Of a stretch of 8,245 bases of DNA, positions 1 through 5,294 are shown one piece after another; the first letter of the stretch is position 1; each line of letters begins with the position of its first letter. The stretch is from NCBI RefSeq assembly GCF_028618695.1, contig NZ_JAQIVI010000706.1, positions 1 through 8,245 on the forward strand, in the 5' to 3' direction. This stretch comes from Natrinema soli. Lineage in GTDB: Archaea > Halobacteriota > Halobacteria > Halobacteriales > Natrialbaceae. Under the pieces are notes generated by a model, which searched no databases, was not told where the DNA came from, and saw only the letters and a list, made by a program, of their open reading frames with translations. The translations under genes and the position numbers were made by a program.

Positions 1-227
1 CGCCGGCGGAGTTTTCGGGCAGCGGCACCGAGGTCGGCGCGGCCACGCGTGCGTGCGTTCGAGACGCGATTCGGGCGTCGCTGCGCGTTCACTACGCGGA
101 CAGCGACGTCTCCCTCCCGGAATCGGTCGCGGACGCGGCGTACGGCGTTTCGACGGACGATCGCGCCGAAGTCTTTCGACCGGGCCTCGAGCTGGGAGCC
201 GACGACGATCGCGTTGCGACGGAGTGA
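1..227 (+). CDS. cbiZ: C-terminal part of probable adenosylcobinamide amidohydrolase (CbiZ)
   Basis: An open frame enters from the left edge (reading frame begins at base 3) and ends at TGA 225-227, giving the last 74 residues of a longer protein. Third codon positions are almost all G or C, as in the other real genes here. The fragment carries FSGSGTEVGAATRACVRDAI, which matches the C-terminal glycine/threonine motif and following helix that I associate with the CbiZ family (G-x-x-T-x-x-G-x-A). It then has a haloarchaeal-style tail with SVADAAYGV. CbiZ hydrolyses the amide bond of adenosylcobinamide to give adenosylcobyric acid for corrinoid salvage, in the cytosol. The N-terminal two thirds lie outside the window, so the call rests on one motif region and remains tentative. 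A cobalamin gene immediately to the left would support it. Confidence 0.5.
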   Translation, partial: PAEFSGSGTEVGAATRACVRDAIRASLRVHYADSDVSLPESVADAAYGVSTDDRAEVFRPGLELGADDDRVATE

Positions 228-373
228 CTCGAGACACGAACCGCCTCGACCCGACAACTCCCATCGAACGAGTTCCATCCGAGTCACCACGGATGCTCGA
301 GATCCGGTGATCGATAGCGGGGTCCTCTGTATCACTCCAGACCAGCCAACCGGCGTGCGGTGGCGCGCGCTGA

Positions 374-401
374 GCCGCGGTGAATGCTAATGAACCGCGG
401 C
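374..401. repeat. 8-bp perfect inverted repeat in intergenic spacer
   Basis: GCCGCGGT at 374-381 pairs perfectly with ACCGCGGC at 394-401 across a 12-base loop. It lies about 150 bases after the stop of the partial gene and about 195 before the next start. There is no T-run next to it, so a terminator role is unproven; it could equally be a protein binding site. Confidence 0.4.
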
Positions 402-506
402 GCGAAATCGTGCGAGGGATGAGCGAGGGAAGAATGACCGAGCGAATCGGTTGGGGAGGGTGTGGCGTTCCCCTGTTGCCACGATAGCAGGACTCTTCTT
501 CACACG

Positions 507-570
507 AATTTTTATCAGAACCCACTGCACCATTCACGGACGTCACATAGTTCGAATCCCGGCAGTTAAC
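507..570 (+). promoter_or_regulatory. Candidate promoter region for the 596 gene
   Basis: Two TATA-like candidates are visible. AATTTTTATCA (507-517) is the more AT-rich and would give a leader of roughly 55 bases. GTTAAC (565-570) sits 28 bases before the ATG at 596, the spacing expected for a leaderless haloarchaeal transcript. The sequence alone does not decide between them. Confidence 0.35.
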
Positions 571-595
571 CGGCCGCGCGTCCAATCCTCGGCCA

Positions 596-1075
596 ATGGT
601 GGAGGATGACGATCCGTCAGTCGATGCCGACGATCCGTCAGCAATCCGCTCGATCGCGCTCTCGCCGGACGACGCCGTCGACGCCTACGCCTACGGCCGG
701 GAGAATCCGGGCGAGGCCGTCCTTCGCGTAACGCCGCCGTTTCACGGCCGGATGCGGGCTCGAATCCACGTCTACCGCGTCGACGACACCGAACTGACCG
801 GCGCGGTTCACCTCTCGCCCGCCGAGATCATCGAAGACGACGTCGTCGCCGAGTATCCCGACCTCGAGTCGGCGCGCGCGGACGCGGACGACGACTCGGA
901 CGCGGACGACGACCCGGACGAGGCCACTGATTCCGAGGAGACCGACCGGATTCGCGAGCGCCACGCCGAGGCCGTCGAGGGATGGCAGGAGCGAGCCCGC
1001 GAGGCGATCGTCCAGACGGTCGCGCTCGAGACCGACGACGGCTCACACCGCGTCGAACTCAAGACGCTCGGATAG
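596..1075 (+). CDS. Conserved-looking haloarchaeal hypothetical protein with acidic hinge
   Basis: A 159-residue acidic soluble protein with no signal peptide or membrane segment. I do not recognise a named family. Residues 15-92 look like a compact alpha/beta domain rich in Val, Ile and Arg (with TPPFHGRMRARIHVYR at about 46-61). Residues 93-116 are an Asp/Glu-rich low-complexity linker built on an 18-base tandem repeat, and residues 117-159 are predicted mostly helical (ERHAEAVEGWQERAREAI) and end in a strand-like VELKTLG. The layout suggests two ordered segments joined by an acidic hinge. Codon use is typical of the genome, so the gene is real. ATG 596 is preferred because TATA-like elements precede it and residues 1-14 are already acidic low complexity. 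The function is unknown, and the neighbours do not point to one. Confidence 0.8.
   Translation: MVEDDDPSVDADDPSAIRSIALSPDDAVDAYAYGRENPGEAVLRVTPPFHGRMRARIHVYRVDDTELTGAVHLSPAEIIEDDVVAEYPDLESARADADDDSDADDDPDEATDSEETDRIRERHAEAVEGWQERAREAIVQTVALETDDGSHRVELKTLG
881..916 (+). repeat. 18-bp tandem repeat coding for an acidic linker
   Basis: Two copies of an 18-base unit (881-898 and 899-916) differ at one base and encode DADDDS followed by DADDDP, residues 96-107 of the surrounding protein. It is a likely site of length variation between strains, and it adds negative charge without changing the folded parts. Confidence 0.7.
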
Positions 1076-1113
1076 CGAGCGGTCGACCGGCAGGTCAGCG
1101 GTGACTGCTGCTG

Positions 1114-1131
1114 CTGTGATCCCCATCACAG
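1114..1131. repeat. 7-bp perfect hairpin (CTGTGAT-CCCC-ATCACAG)
   Basis: CTGTGAT (1114-1120) and ATCACAG (1125-1131) are perfect inverted copies around a CCCC loop. It lies 38 bases after the stop of the 596-1075 gene and 90 bases before the next start. It could form an RNA hairpin at the end of the upstream transcript or serve as an operator for the downstream gene. Confidence 0.5.
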
Positions 1132-1145
1132 TCCCATTTCACCGA

Positions 1146-1162
1146 ACGGGACTCCGTCCCGT
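1146..1162. repeat. 6-bp hairpin (ACGGGA-CTCCG-TCCCGT)
   Basis: ACGGGA (1146-1151) pairs with TCCCGT (1157-1162) around a 5-base loop, 14 bases after the previous hairpin. It is followed by two and a half copies of ACTTTC (1163-1177). The T-containing pyrimidine-rich tail makes it a weak candidate for transcription termination of the gene ending at 1075. Confidence 0.35.
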
Positions 1163-1220
1163 ACTTTCACTTTCACTCCGGACGGATCGGTTTGACGTAC
1201 TATCACTCCAACTGAAACGT

Positions 1221-1457
1221 ATGTCACTGATCATTGAGGGAGCCGACGAACGGATCGATCTCGGCGAGGGGAGTAACCGACGCGACCGTCACTCGACCAC
1301 CGACCACACGAACCGGGCGACGCAACAGCACCGACGGATCGACGTCACCGATCTGCATGCCGCGGGGATCGACGAATACGTCCGCACGAACGTCGAGACC
1401 GACGACGTCTCGCTCGAGCACCGCGGTAGCCGAACGTACCTCCGACTCGAGGAGTGA
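1221..1457 (+). CDS. Small haloarchaeal hypothetical protein (78 aa)
   Basis: The frame stays open further upstream to 1101, but residues encoded before 1221 (rich in Pro, Phe, Leu and Ser) lack haloarchaeal codon bias, so the ATG at 1221 is chosen; it gives MSLIIEGADERIDLG. The 78-residue product is hydrophilic, with no membrane segment, cysteine cluster or known motif. Residues 15-38 are polar low complexity rich in Arg, Thr, Asn and His. Residues 39-78 look ordered (IDVTDLHAAGIDEYV, then a beta-like SRTYLRLEE end). I do not recognise the family. The gene runs in the same direction as the hypothetical before it, separated by 145 bases with two hairpins, so it probably has its own promoter. 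It is convergent with the PRC-barrel gene. Confidence 0.6.
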   Translation: MSLIIEGADERIDLGEGSNRRDRHSTTDHTNRATQQHRRIDVTDLHAAGIDEYVRTNVETDDVSLEHRGSRTYLRLEE

Positions 1458-1481
1458 GCGGCTGGCGCTCGAGACGACGCC

Positions 1482-1512
1482 GACGGCGTACTCGCCGTCC
1501 GATCGGGATCGG
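1482..1512. terminator. Stem-loops between convergent genes, possible bidirectional terminator
   Basis: GACGGCG (1482-1488) pairs with CGCCGTC (1493-1499) around TACT, and immediately afterwards CCGATC (1499-1504) pairs with GATCGG (1507-1512). They lie between the stop of the plus-strand gene (1457) and the stop of the minus-strand gene (1568), where transcripts collide. Archaeal termination usually relies on T-runs, which are absent, so this is a weak call. Confidence 0.3.
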
Positions 1513-1567
1513 CCCTCGAGAGACCGTCTCACTCCGCGGAATCCGGTAGCCGACTTCGACCTGCCGG

Positions 1568-1816
1568 TCAGAACCGTTGCAGCCGTATTTCGTGTTCCGT
1601 GATCTCGTCGATGTGGTCCTCGTCGAGCCGGTAGTTCTCCATGCCGTCGGCGATCTCCCGATTCCGCCGGAGCCGGGATTTGATCGACTCCGCCATTTCC
1701 GGGCCGGGTTCGACGTACGCGACGCCCGCATCGACGTCCCGGACGACGCCGATCTCCTTTCCGTTCGTGTTGAGAACGCGCTTCCCTTCGTCGTCGACCG
1801 TCAGGGTGGCGCACAT
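1568..1816 (-). CDS. PRC-barrel domain protein (82 aa)
   Basis: The product starts MCATLTVDDEGKRVLNTNG and continues KEIGVVRDVDAGVAYVEPGP. This is the PRC-barrel pattern in haloarchaea: a short beta strand, G-K-x-V, then a G-x-x-I/V-G-x-V turn followed by V-x-x-G-x-A-Y-V-x-P. Residues 39-63 (MAESIKSRLRRNREIADGMEN) form a basic amphipathic helix, and the last 15 residues are an acidic-to-beta end (EITEHEIRLQRF). PRC-barrels are small beta-barrel modules first seen in photosynthetic reaction centre H subunits and RimM; many archaeal copies stand alone with unknown partners. At 82 residues it is one complete domain. ATG 1816 is supported by a TATA-like GTATAC at 1842-1847, about 28 bases upstream on this strand. 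It diverges from the FAH-family gene. Confidence 0.75.
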   Translation of the reverse strand: MCATLTVDDEGKRVLNTNGKEIGVVRDVDAGVAYVEPGPEMAESIKSRLRRNREIADGMENYRLDEDHIDEITEHEIRLQRF

Positions 1817-1841
1817 ACCGACGGGTTGGCAGAGCAGCGGG

Positions 1842-1847
1842 GTATAC
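1842..1847 (-). promoter_or_regulatory. TATA-like element for the PRC-barrel gene
   Basis: GTATAC centred about 28 bases before the ATG at 1816 fits a leaderless haloarchaeal promoter. It is a short motif and could occur by chance. Confidence 0.35.
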
Positions 1848-1974
1848 GTTGGACCGACATGTGCATGGGTGCGAGCGACCGGCGATCAGAGACGCCGCCG
1901 ACGGCCGACGGTCAGTGTCGATCTCGAGCGCTTCGTCGGATTCGGCCCTGTCAGGGCGAACCGGTAGCACTAAT

Positions 1975-1990
1975 CTCTCGGGCCCGAGAG
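1975..1990. promoter_or_regulatory. Perfect 16-bp palindrome just upstream of the FAH-family gene
   Basis: CTCTCGGGCCCGAGAG is its own reverse complement over all 16 bases and ends 8 bases before the ATG at 1999. A dyad in this place would overlap the transcription start of a leaderless gene, so an operator for a dimeric repressor is one reading. A hairpin covering the start of a short leader is the other. A TAAT element directly before it (1971-1974) could be part of the TATA box. Confidence 0.45.
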
Positions 1991-1998
1991 CGCCGGGC

Positions 1999-2742
1999 AT
2001 GAAATACGCGCGGATCGCGACCGACGACGGACCGGTTGCCGGACGGTACGAGGACGGCGTCGTTCACACCGATGACGGCGTCTACGAGGTCGACACGGAA
2101 GCGGCCTTCCTGCCGCCCTGCGAGCCCTCGGCGCTGTACTGCGTCGGCCGCAACTACGCGGCGACCCTCGATCAGATGGCGTACGAGCGGCCCGACGAAC
2201 CCGCCTTCTTCATCAAGCCGCCCGCGTCGCTCGTCGGCCACGAGGATCCGATTCCCTACCCCGGTTTCAGCGACGAAGTGACCTACGCCGGCGAGCTCGC
2301 GGCCGTCATCGACGAATCCTGTCGGAACCTCTCGGAAGACGAGGTCCCCGAGGTCGTCCGGGGCTACACGATCCTGAACGATATGGACGCGCTCGATCAG
2401 GAGGGCCGAACGGCCAGGAAGGCGTTCGACGCCTCCGGCCCGCTCGGTCCGTGGATCGAAACCGCCGTCGACCCGACGGACATCGACATGCACACCGACG
2501 TGGCCGGCGAGCGCCGGCAGGAAGCCAACACGGAACGGATGCTGTTCAATCCGTACGAGATCATCTCTTTCCTCTCGCAGCGGTTCACCTTCCGCCCCGG
2601 TGACGTCATTTCGTTCGGCAGCCCAGCGAATCCCGGCCTCGTCGAACCCGGCGACACCGTCGAGATTACCTACGACGGCGTCGGCACGCTCCGGAACACG
2701 GTCGTGGACTCGAGCGAGCGGGAGACGCTCCCGCTCGAGTAG
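1999..2742 (+). CDS. Fumarylacetoacetate hydrolase (FAH) family protein with altered metal-site motif
   Basis: A 247-residue protein of the FAH/FAHD superfamily, whose members hydrolyse, decarboxylate or isomerise diketo acids using a divalent metal. Recognisable blocks are CVGRNYA (48-54), FFIKPPASLVGH (70-81), the YxxEL strand (96-100), GYTILNDMDALDQ (122-134), KAFDASGPLGPWI (141-153), NTERMLFNPYEIISFLS (177-193), RPGDVISFGSP (199-209) and PGDTVEITYDGVGTLRN (217-233). In typical members the metal is held by Y-E-x-E-L plus the Asp of NDxxxRD. Here the first Glu is Ala97 (YAGEL) while Glu99 and Asp128 remain, the usual Arg of NDxxxRD is Leu132, and the G-T-P loop is GSPANPG. The length and all other blocks are normal, so it is not a pseudogene. 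ATG 1999 is chosen because the upstream in-frame extension overlaps the divergent promoter and lacks family similarity. The substrate cannot be told from the sequence. Confidence 0.85.
   Translation: MKYARIATDDGPVAGRYEDGVVHTDDGVYEVDTEAAFLPPCEPSALYCVGRNYAATLDQMAYERPDEPAFFIKPPASLVGHEDPIPYPGFSDEVTYAGELAAVIDESCRNLSEDEVPEVVRGYTILNDMDALDQEGRTARKAFDASGPLGPWIETAVDPTDIDMHTDVAGERRQEANTERMLFNPYEIISFLSQRFTFRPGDVISFGSPANPGLVEPGDTVEITYDGVGTLRNTVVDSSERETLPLE
2715..2737. repeat. 10-bp hairpin across the last codons of the FAH-family gene
   Basis: CGAGCGGGAG (2715-2724) and CTCCCGCTCG (2728-2737) pair perfectly around a three-base ACG loop, five bases before the TAG stop at 2740-2742. No T-run follows. It may help define the mRNA 3' end or may simply reflect the codons for SSERETLPLE. 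Confidence 0.5.
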
Positions 2743-2902
2743 GCGACGATTCGCGCGTAGACCATCCCTGAGCGCGCTACAGCGTAGTGAACAGTCCACT
2801 GCTGGGCGGGAATGAAAGAAGCAGGGCTTTCGGGGTAGCGGAGAGCGATACGAGACCGTAGAACGGATCTACTCATACGGACAGTTGTCAGTCAGTTCCG
2901 AA

Positions 2903-2924
2903 AACCGCGAACCGTCCCGCGGTT
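2903..2924. repeat. 7-bp inverted repeat upstream of the YkgJ-like gene
   Basis: AACCGCG (2903-2909) pairs with CGCGGTT (2918-2924) around an 8-base loop, 80 bases before the preferred GTG start at 3004. It lies in the 261-base spacer that must contain the promoter of the next gene. The role is not known. Confidence 0.35.
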
Positions 2925-3003
2925 GCGCCGGTACATCAATACAGCAGACCGTATCAAAGGATGGGTAGAAAGGCACTTCAGGACGACCCCCCTCTCCAGA
3001 CTC

Positions 3004-3516
3004 GTGAGCGCTGACGCTACGCGACGCGTCGAGGTGTATCCCGACCGCGAGGTCGTCGTCGAGTTCGACCCCGCCCTCACGTTCGAGTGCGTCGACGACT
3101 GCACGTGGTGTTGCCACCACGGCGTGCTCCTCTACGATCGGGACCTCCTCGAGCTCGCCCAGCGGGCGAACCTCGCCGAGACCACAACGGAGTTTCGCGG
3201 CGAGAAGTTCGTCACGCGCGAGGCGAAAGACCGCGACGACCACGTCGCCGAGGACGGCCACGCCTGCGCCTTTTTGCGGGAGGACGGCCTCTGCTCGCTG
3301 CACCTCGAGGAGGACTGGAAACCCACCCGGTGTTCGGTCTTTCCGCTCGGGGTTTGGCTCGAGGACGGCGACCTGCACGTCGACATTCGAGAATCGGCCC
3401 ACGAGCACTGCGAGGGGCTAAATGTGAGCGAGCGGAGCGTTATCGACAACCTCGAGGCCTTTCTGCCGGAGGTCCTGTGGGACCTCGAGAATCCGGATTC
3501 GGATCGCGAGCTCTAG
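3004..3516 (+). CDS. YkgJ-family cysteine cluster protein (probable Zn/Fe-binding)
   Basis: From the GTG at 3004 the product is 170 residues, beginning MSADATRRVEVYPDREVVVEF. Two cysteine groups define the YkgJ/CxxCxxCC family: C29, C33, C36 and C37 (ECVDDCTWCC), then C88, C97, C110 in the CSVFPL motif, and C136 in HEHCEG. The family is thought to chelate zinc or an iron-sulfur cluster through these residues; its cellular role is poorly defined. The acidic, cytosolic sequence has no signal peptide. The frame is open back to TTG 2923, but the extra 27 residues are basic and unlike haloarchaeal coding sequence. The short SADATRR lead before the conserved VEVYPDREVVVEF block fits GTG 3004 better. 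A GTATCAAA element at 2951-2958 could be its TATA box with a short leader. It follows the FAH-family gene by 261 bases and is probably not co-transcribed with it. Confidence 0.8.
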   Translation: MSADATRRVEVYPDREVVVEFDPALTFECVDDCTWCCHHGVLLYDRDLLELAQRANLAETTTEFRGEKFVTREAKDRDDHVAEDGHACAFLREDGLCSLHLEEDWKPTRCSVFPLGVWLEDGDLHVDIRESAHEHCEGLNVSERSVIDNLEAFLPEVLWDLENPDSDREL

Positions 3517-3627
3517 CCGGAGCGCCGACCGGAACCGTTCGAGAGGATTAATTCGCCCGTTCTTCCGGCTCGAATACGGGTATATTGCCATCTGTTCTCA
3601 CGTGGTTCGCTACCATGACTCTCCAAG

Positions 3628-3636
3628 TATTTAAAA
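3628..3636 (+). promoter_or_regulatory. TATA box of the aIF-1A gene
   Basis: TATTTAAAA at 3628-3636 is the clearest TATA box in the window. It is centred about 27 bases before the GTG at 3659, so transcription should start at or next to the start codon, giving a leaderless mRNA. Confidence 0.65.
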
Positions 3637-3658
3637 GTCTGCCGCACGTAGTTAGCCT

Positions 3659-3943
3659 GTGTCAGAAGACTCCGGGCGACGGAACCTCCGTATGCCCAAC
3701 AGCGATGAAGTATTCGCCGTCGTAACCGAACACCTCGGTGGCAATCACGTTCGCCTCCGCTGTGAGGACGGCGAGGAGCGTCTCGGCCGCATTCCCGGGC
3801 GCATGAAATACCGTACCTGGATCGAGCAAGACGACATCGTCGTCGCCGAGCCATGGGACTGGCAGGACGAAAAGGCCACCATCGAGTGGCGGTACACTGG
3901 TCAGGACGCGGATCAACTGCGTCGCGAAGGCCACATCGATTGA
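3659..3943 (+). CDS. eif1A: Translation initiation factor aIF-1A
   Basis: A 94-residue protein, the normal length for archaeal IF-1A, the homologue of bacterial IF1 and eukaryotic eIF1A. It binds the A site of the small ribosomal subunit and helps place initiator tRNA on mRNA. The sequence is collinear with the family: a basic N-terminal tail ([14 protein letters not shown], 6-19), an OB-fold (about 17-80) with the strands [18 protein letters not shown] and [20 protein letters not shown], and the helical tail [11 protein letters not shown]. The nearly invariant [10 protein letters not shown] segment (64-73) is intact. GTG 3659 is chosen because [13 protein letters not shown] matches the usual N-terminus and the TATA box lies at leaderless distance; ATG 3692 would remove part of the conserved basic tail. 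Haloarchaea often carry more than one aIF-1A, so this may be one of two paralogues. Confidence 0.95.
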   Translation: MSEDSGRRNLRMPNSDEVFAVVTEHLGGNHVRLRCEDGEERLGRIPGRMKYRTWIEQDDIVVAEPWDWQDEKATIEWRYTGQDADQLRREGHID

Positions 3944-4073
3944 ACCCCGGTATCGGTTCCGCTTTCAACTAGATTTCTCCGCACAGACAGTTCGTCTCTA
4001 GCGGTTGCGCTGTACTATTCGATCCGGAGCGAACGGTTCGATATCGACACCGATGACGGGAAATTCCGGCCGG

Positions 4074-4082
4074 TACCTTTTG
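4074..4082 (+). promoter_or_regulatory. TATA-like element for the 4106 zinc finger gene
   Basis: TACCTTTTG is centred about 28 bases before the ATG at 4106, a spacing that fits leaderless transcription. The element is a weak match to a TATA box. Confidence 0.35.
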
Positions 4083-4105
4083 CGCTCGGGGGGATTACCA
4101 CTGGC

Positions 4106-4267
4106 ATGGCGACGAAGGAACCGGTCGAATGTCCGGTCTGTCGCGAACCGCCCGACGTAGGCCAACAGCTCGAGGATCATCTCTTCGCGGAACACTCGAA
4201 ACGAAAGCTAGCGAAGTTCATCGTGGCCGAAACGGCCGTGCTGGCAAACGGCGACGCGGCCGAGTAG
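4106..4267 (+). CDS. Small C2H2-like zinc finger protein (53 aa)
   Basis: The sequence starts MATKEPVECPVCREPPDVG and contains C9-P-V-C12, then HLFAEH with H25 and H30, so Cys-Cys-His-His ligands are spaced as CX2C-X12-H-X4-H. This is a single zinc finger of the kind seen in many short haloarchaeal proteins. After the finger comes a basic stretch (SKRKLAKF, 31-38) suitable for nucleic acid or protein contact, then a hydrophobic helix (IVAETAVLA) and a short acidic end. The codon bias is strongly haloarchaeal, and a TATA-like element sits at leaderless distance. An open frame on the opposite strand over the same bases has poorer codon use and no motif. A role in transcription or as a small adaptor is plausible from the fold, but no specific function is indicated. 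The gene stands alone after aIF-1A with a 162-base spacer. Confidence 0.7.
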   Translation: MATKEPVECPVCREPPDVGQQLEDHLFAEHSKRKLAKFIVAETAVLANGDAAE

Positions 4268-4398
4268 CGCCGCGGTCGTTCGGGCCGTGCGTCGGTCCGC
4301 GTCGATGACTGGCGAATACTAGTCGGCGACCGAACGCGAGAGAAAGACGTCCGGTAACGAACCGAGCGCCCCCGTATCGGGACGGTTTGAAATAGCAC

Positions 4399-4722
4399 TC
4401 AGCGCGTCGGGACGGTGGCCCCGCGTTCGGAGCCGCGGTGGTCCGGTTCGCCCGACGGCACCGCCGACACGCGCTGGAACACGGCCTCGGGATCGCGGTT
4501 CCAGTGGCAGTGCCATCGCGTCGACGAAAGCGTCGATCTCGTCGTCGGCGATCCGGAAGAGCGTGTAACGGACGTGCACGGCGTGGCGCACGCGCTCCGG
4601 GAGAAATCGCGTCGCGAGATAGAACGTTTCTCGGTGCGTTTCTGTATCACCTTCCCGGCATCGATGTGTTCCTGTCCTATTTTCTGACTAGTTGACCCGC
4701 CTGTTGGCGATCTGATCTCCAT
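4399..4722 (-). pseudogene. crtB: Decayed squalene/phytoene synthase (crtB) remnant
   Basis: Reading the minus strand from ATG 4722, residues GQEHIDAGKVIQKRTEK (to about 4630) look like the start of haloarchaeal phytoene synthase, which condenses two geranylgeranyl diphosphates in carotenoid synthesis. The match then moves to another frame at 4630-4511: ETFYLATRFLPERVRHAV, then YTLFRIADDEIDAFVDAMA. In intact relatives the lysine codon and ACG Thr codon meet in a run of four A; here only three are present (plus strand TTT 4627-4629), so a one-base deletion explains the shift. The core jumps from the first FRIAD motif, where the family has FRIADEVVDD, straight to EIDAFVDAMA, normally about 50 residues later. 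This suggests an internal deletion. After 4511 the original frame again shows strong G/C third positions (35 of 38 codons) up to TGA 4399-4401, with HWNRDPEAVFQRVSAV, which may be the old C-terminus. The family is normally about 300 residues or more; about 107 codons remain. Confidence 0.65.
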
Positions 4723-4731
4723 CCTCCAACG

Positions 4732-4741
4732 GTTATATAAC
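4732..4741. promoter_or_regulatory. Palindromic TATA element GTTATATAAC
   Basis: A perfect 10-base palindrome of TATA type lies about 15 bases before the ATG at 4722 on the minus strand. That is too close for a normal 27-base spacing to this ATG, but it would suit transcription starting near 4710 inside the crtB remnant. It could be the relic of the crtB promoter or serve an unseen plus-strand transcript. Confidence 0.35.
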
Positions 4742-5222
4742 GTAACGCCCTTCGCTATCTCACTCCTCCGTCCCGACGGTTCGTCCGAACGGTTCCGCGT
4801 GTCCGTCCCGCTGTGTGAGTCAGGTATCGATTATCGATCGGGAGCCGCATTGATCCGGTCGGTCTCGCGACGAGTGAGACGGAGCGTCCGCGCTTCACAG
4901 CGTACTGACCTATCTGATTCCATCAGTGACACCTTCGGCAACATTTTTGTAGTAGTTCGTGGACGACTTCCACGGAGATCGGGCGCGCTGGGATACAGAT
5001 CCCTCAAACGATGATTAGAGTGCTGGAAACGGGCTGGCACGTCGGCAACGACGACCGCTCGAGTACGGGCGCTCGGAGACGGTGGCCGAACTGACGAGGC
5101 GATCTCCGATTCGATCCACGCGAACGGACGGGTCGGCTCGATGACGGCGTCCGTCGTCGGCGACCGGCCCTCCCCAGTAGCGCCGTCCACGCTCACCCCT
5201 GTCATTCGCGGTCGTCTGCGCA

Positions 5223-5246
5223 ACCGACCGTCTGCCGACGGTCGGT
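5223..5246. repeat. 10-bp perfect hairpin (ACCGACCGTC-TGCC-GACGGTCGGT)
   Basis: The arms 5223-5232 and 5237-5246 are exact reverse complements around a TGCC loop. It lies in sequence without genes, about 50 bases before the larger hairpin array. Confidence 0.7.
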
Positions 5247-5294
5247 CGGACGACCCGTTCGCACCGACGACGGAGTTACCACTCACAGAGAGCA

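Larger units (their letters stand above)
228..595. other. Gene-free spacer with an inverted repeat and TATA-like elements
   Basis: No frame in these 368 bases has haloarchaeal codon bias; open frames overlapping the left part are antisense or out-of-frame copies of the gene ending at 227. The spacer holds an 8-bp inverted repeat (374-401) and two AT-rich candidates for the promoter of the next gene: AATTTTTATCA at 507-517 and GTTAAC at 565-570. A TTCGAAT string at 551-557 resembles a tRNA T-loop but has no pairing flanks. Confidence 0.6.

Noticed and set aside
546..575. TTCGAATCCCGG looked like the T-arm of a tRNA gene
   Set aside because: The bases before TTCGAAT cannot pair with the bases after it, and no D-arm, anticodon arm or acceptor stem can be built around it on either strand.
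1951..2799. Long open frame (282 codons) on the minus strand across the FAH-family gene
   Set aside because: It is an antisense frame of a high-GC gene; its composition (Arg, Val, Gly, Asp) matches the mirror of the plus-strand codons and shows no family motif, while the plus strand carries clear FAH blocks.
2923..3003. Upstream extension of the YkgJ-like protein from TTG 2923
   Set aside because: The 27 extra residues are basic and lack haloarchaeal codon bias; GTG 3004 gives a start directly before the conserved part.
3615..3725. Short plus-strand frame from ATG 3615 overlapping the start of aIF-1A
   Set aside because: It runs through the aIF-1A promoter and coding sequence in another frame, has poor codon use and no motif.
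3998..4195. Minus-strand open frame over the 4106 zinc finger gene
   Set aside because: No motif and weaker third-position bias than the plus strand, which has a complete CxxC and HxxxxH pattern.
4831..5286. Minus-strand open frame of 151 codons in the gene-free stretch
   Set aside because: The sequence is rich in Arg, Ser, Thr and Pro with no recognisable domain or haloarchaeal acidic character; it is probably a chance frame in GC-rich DNA.
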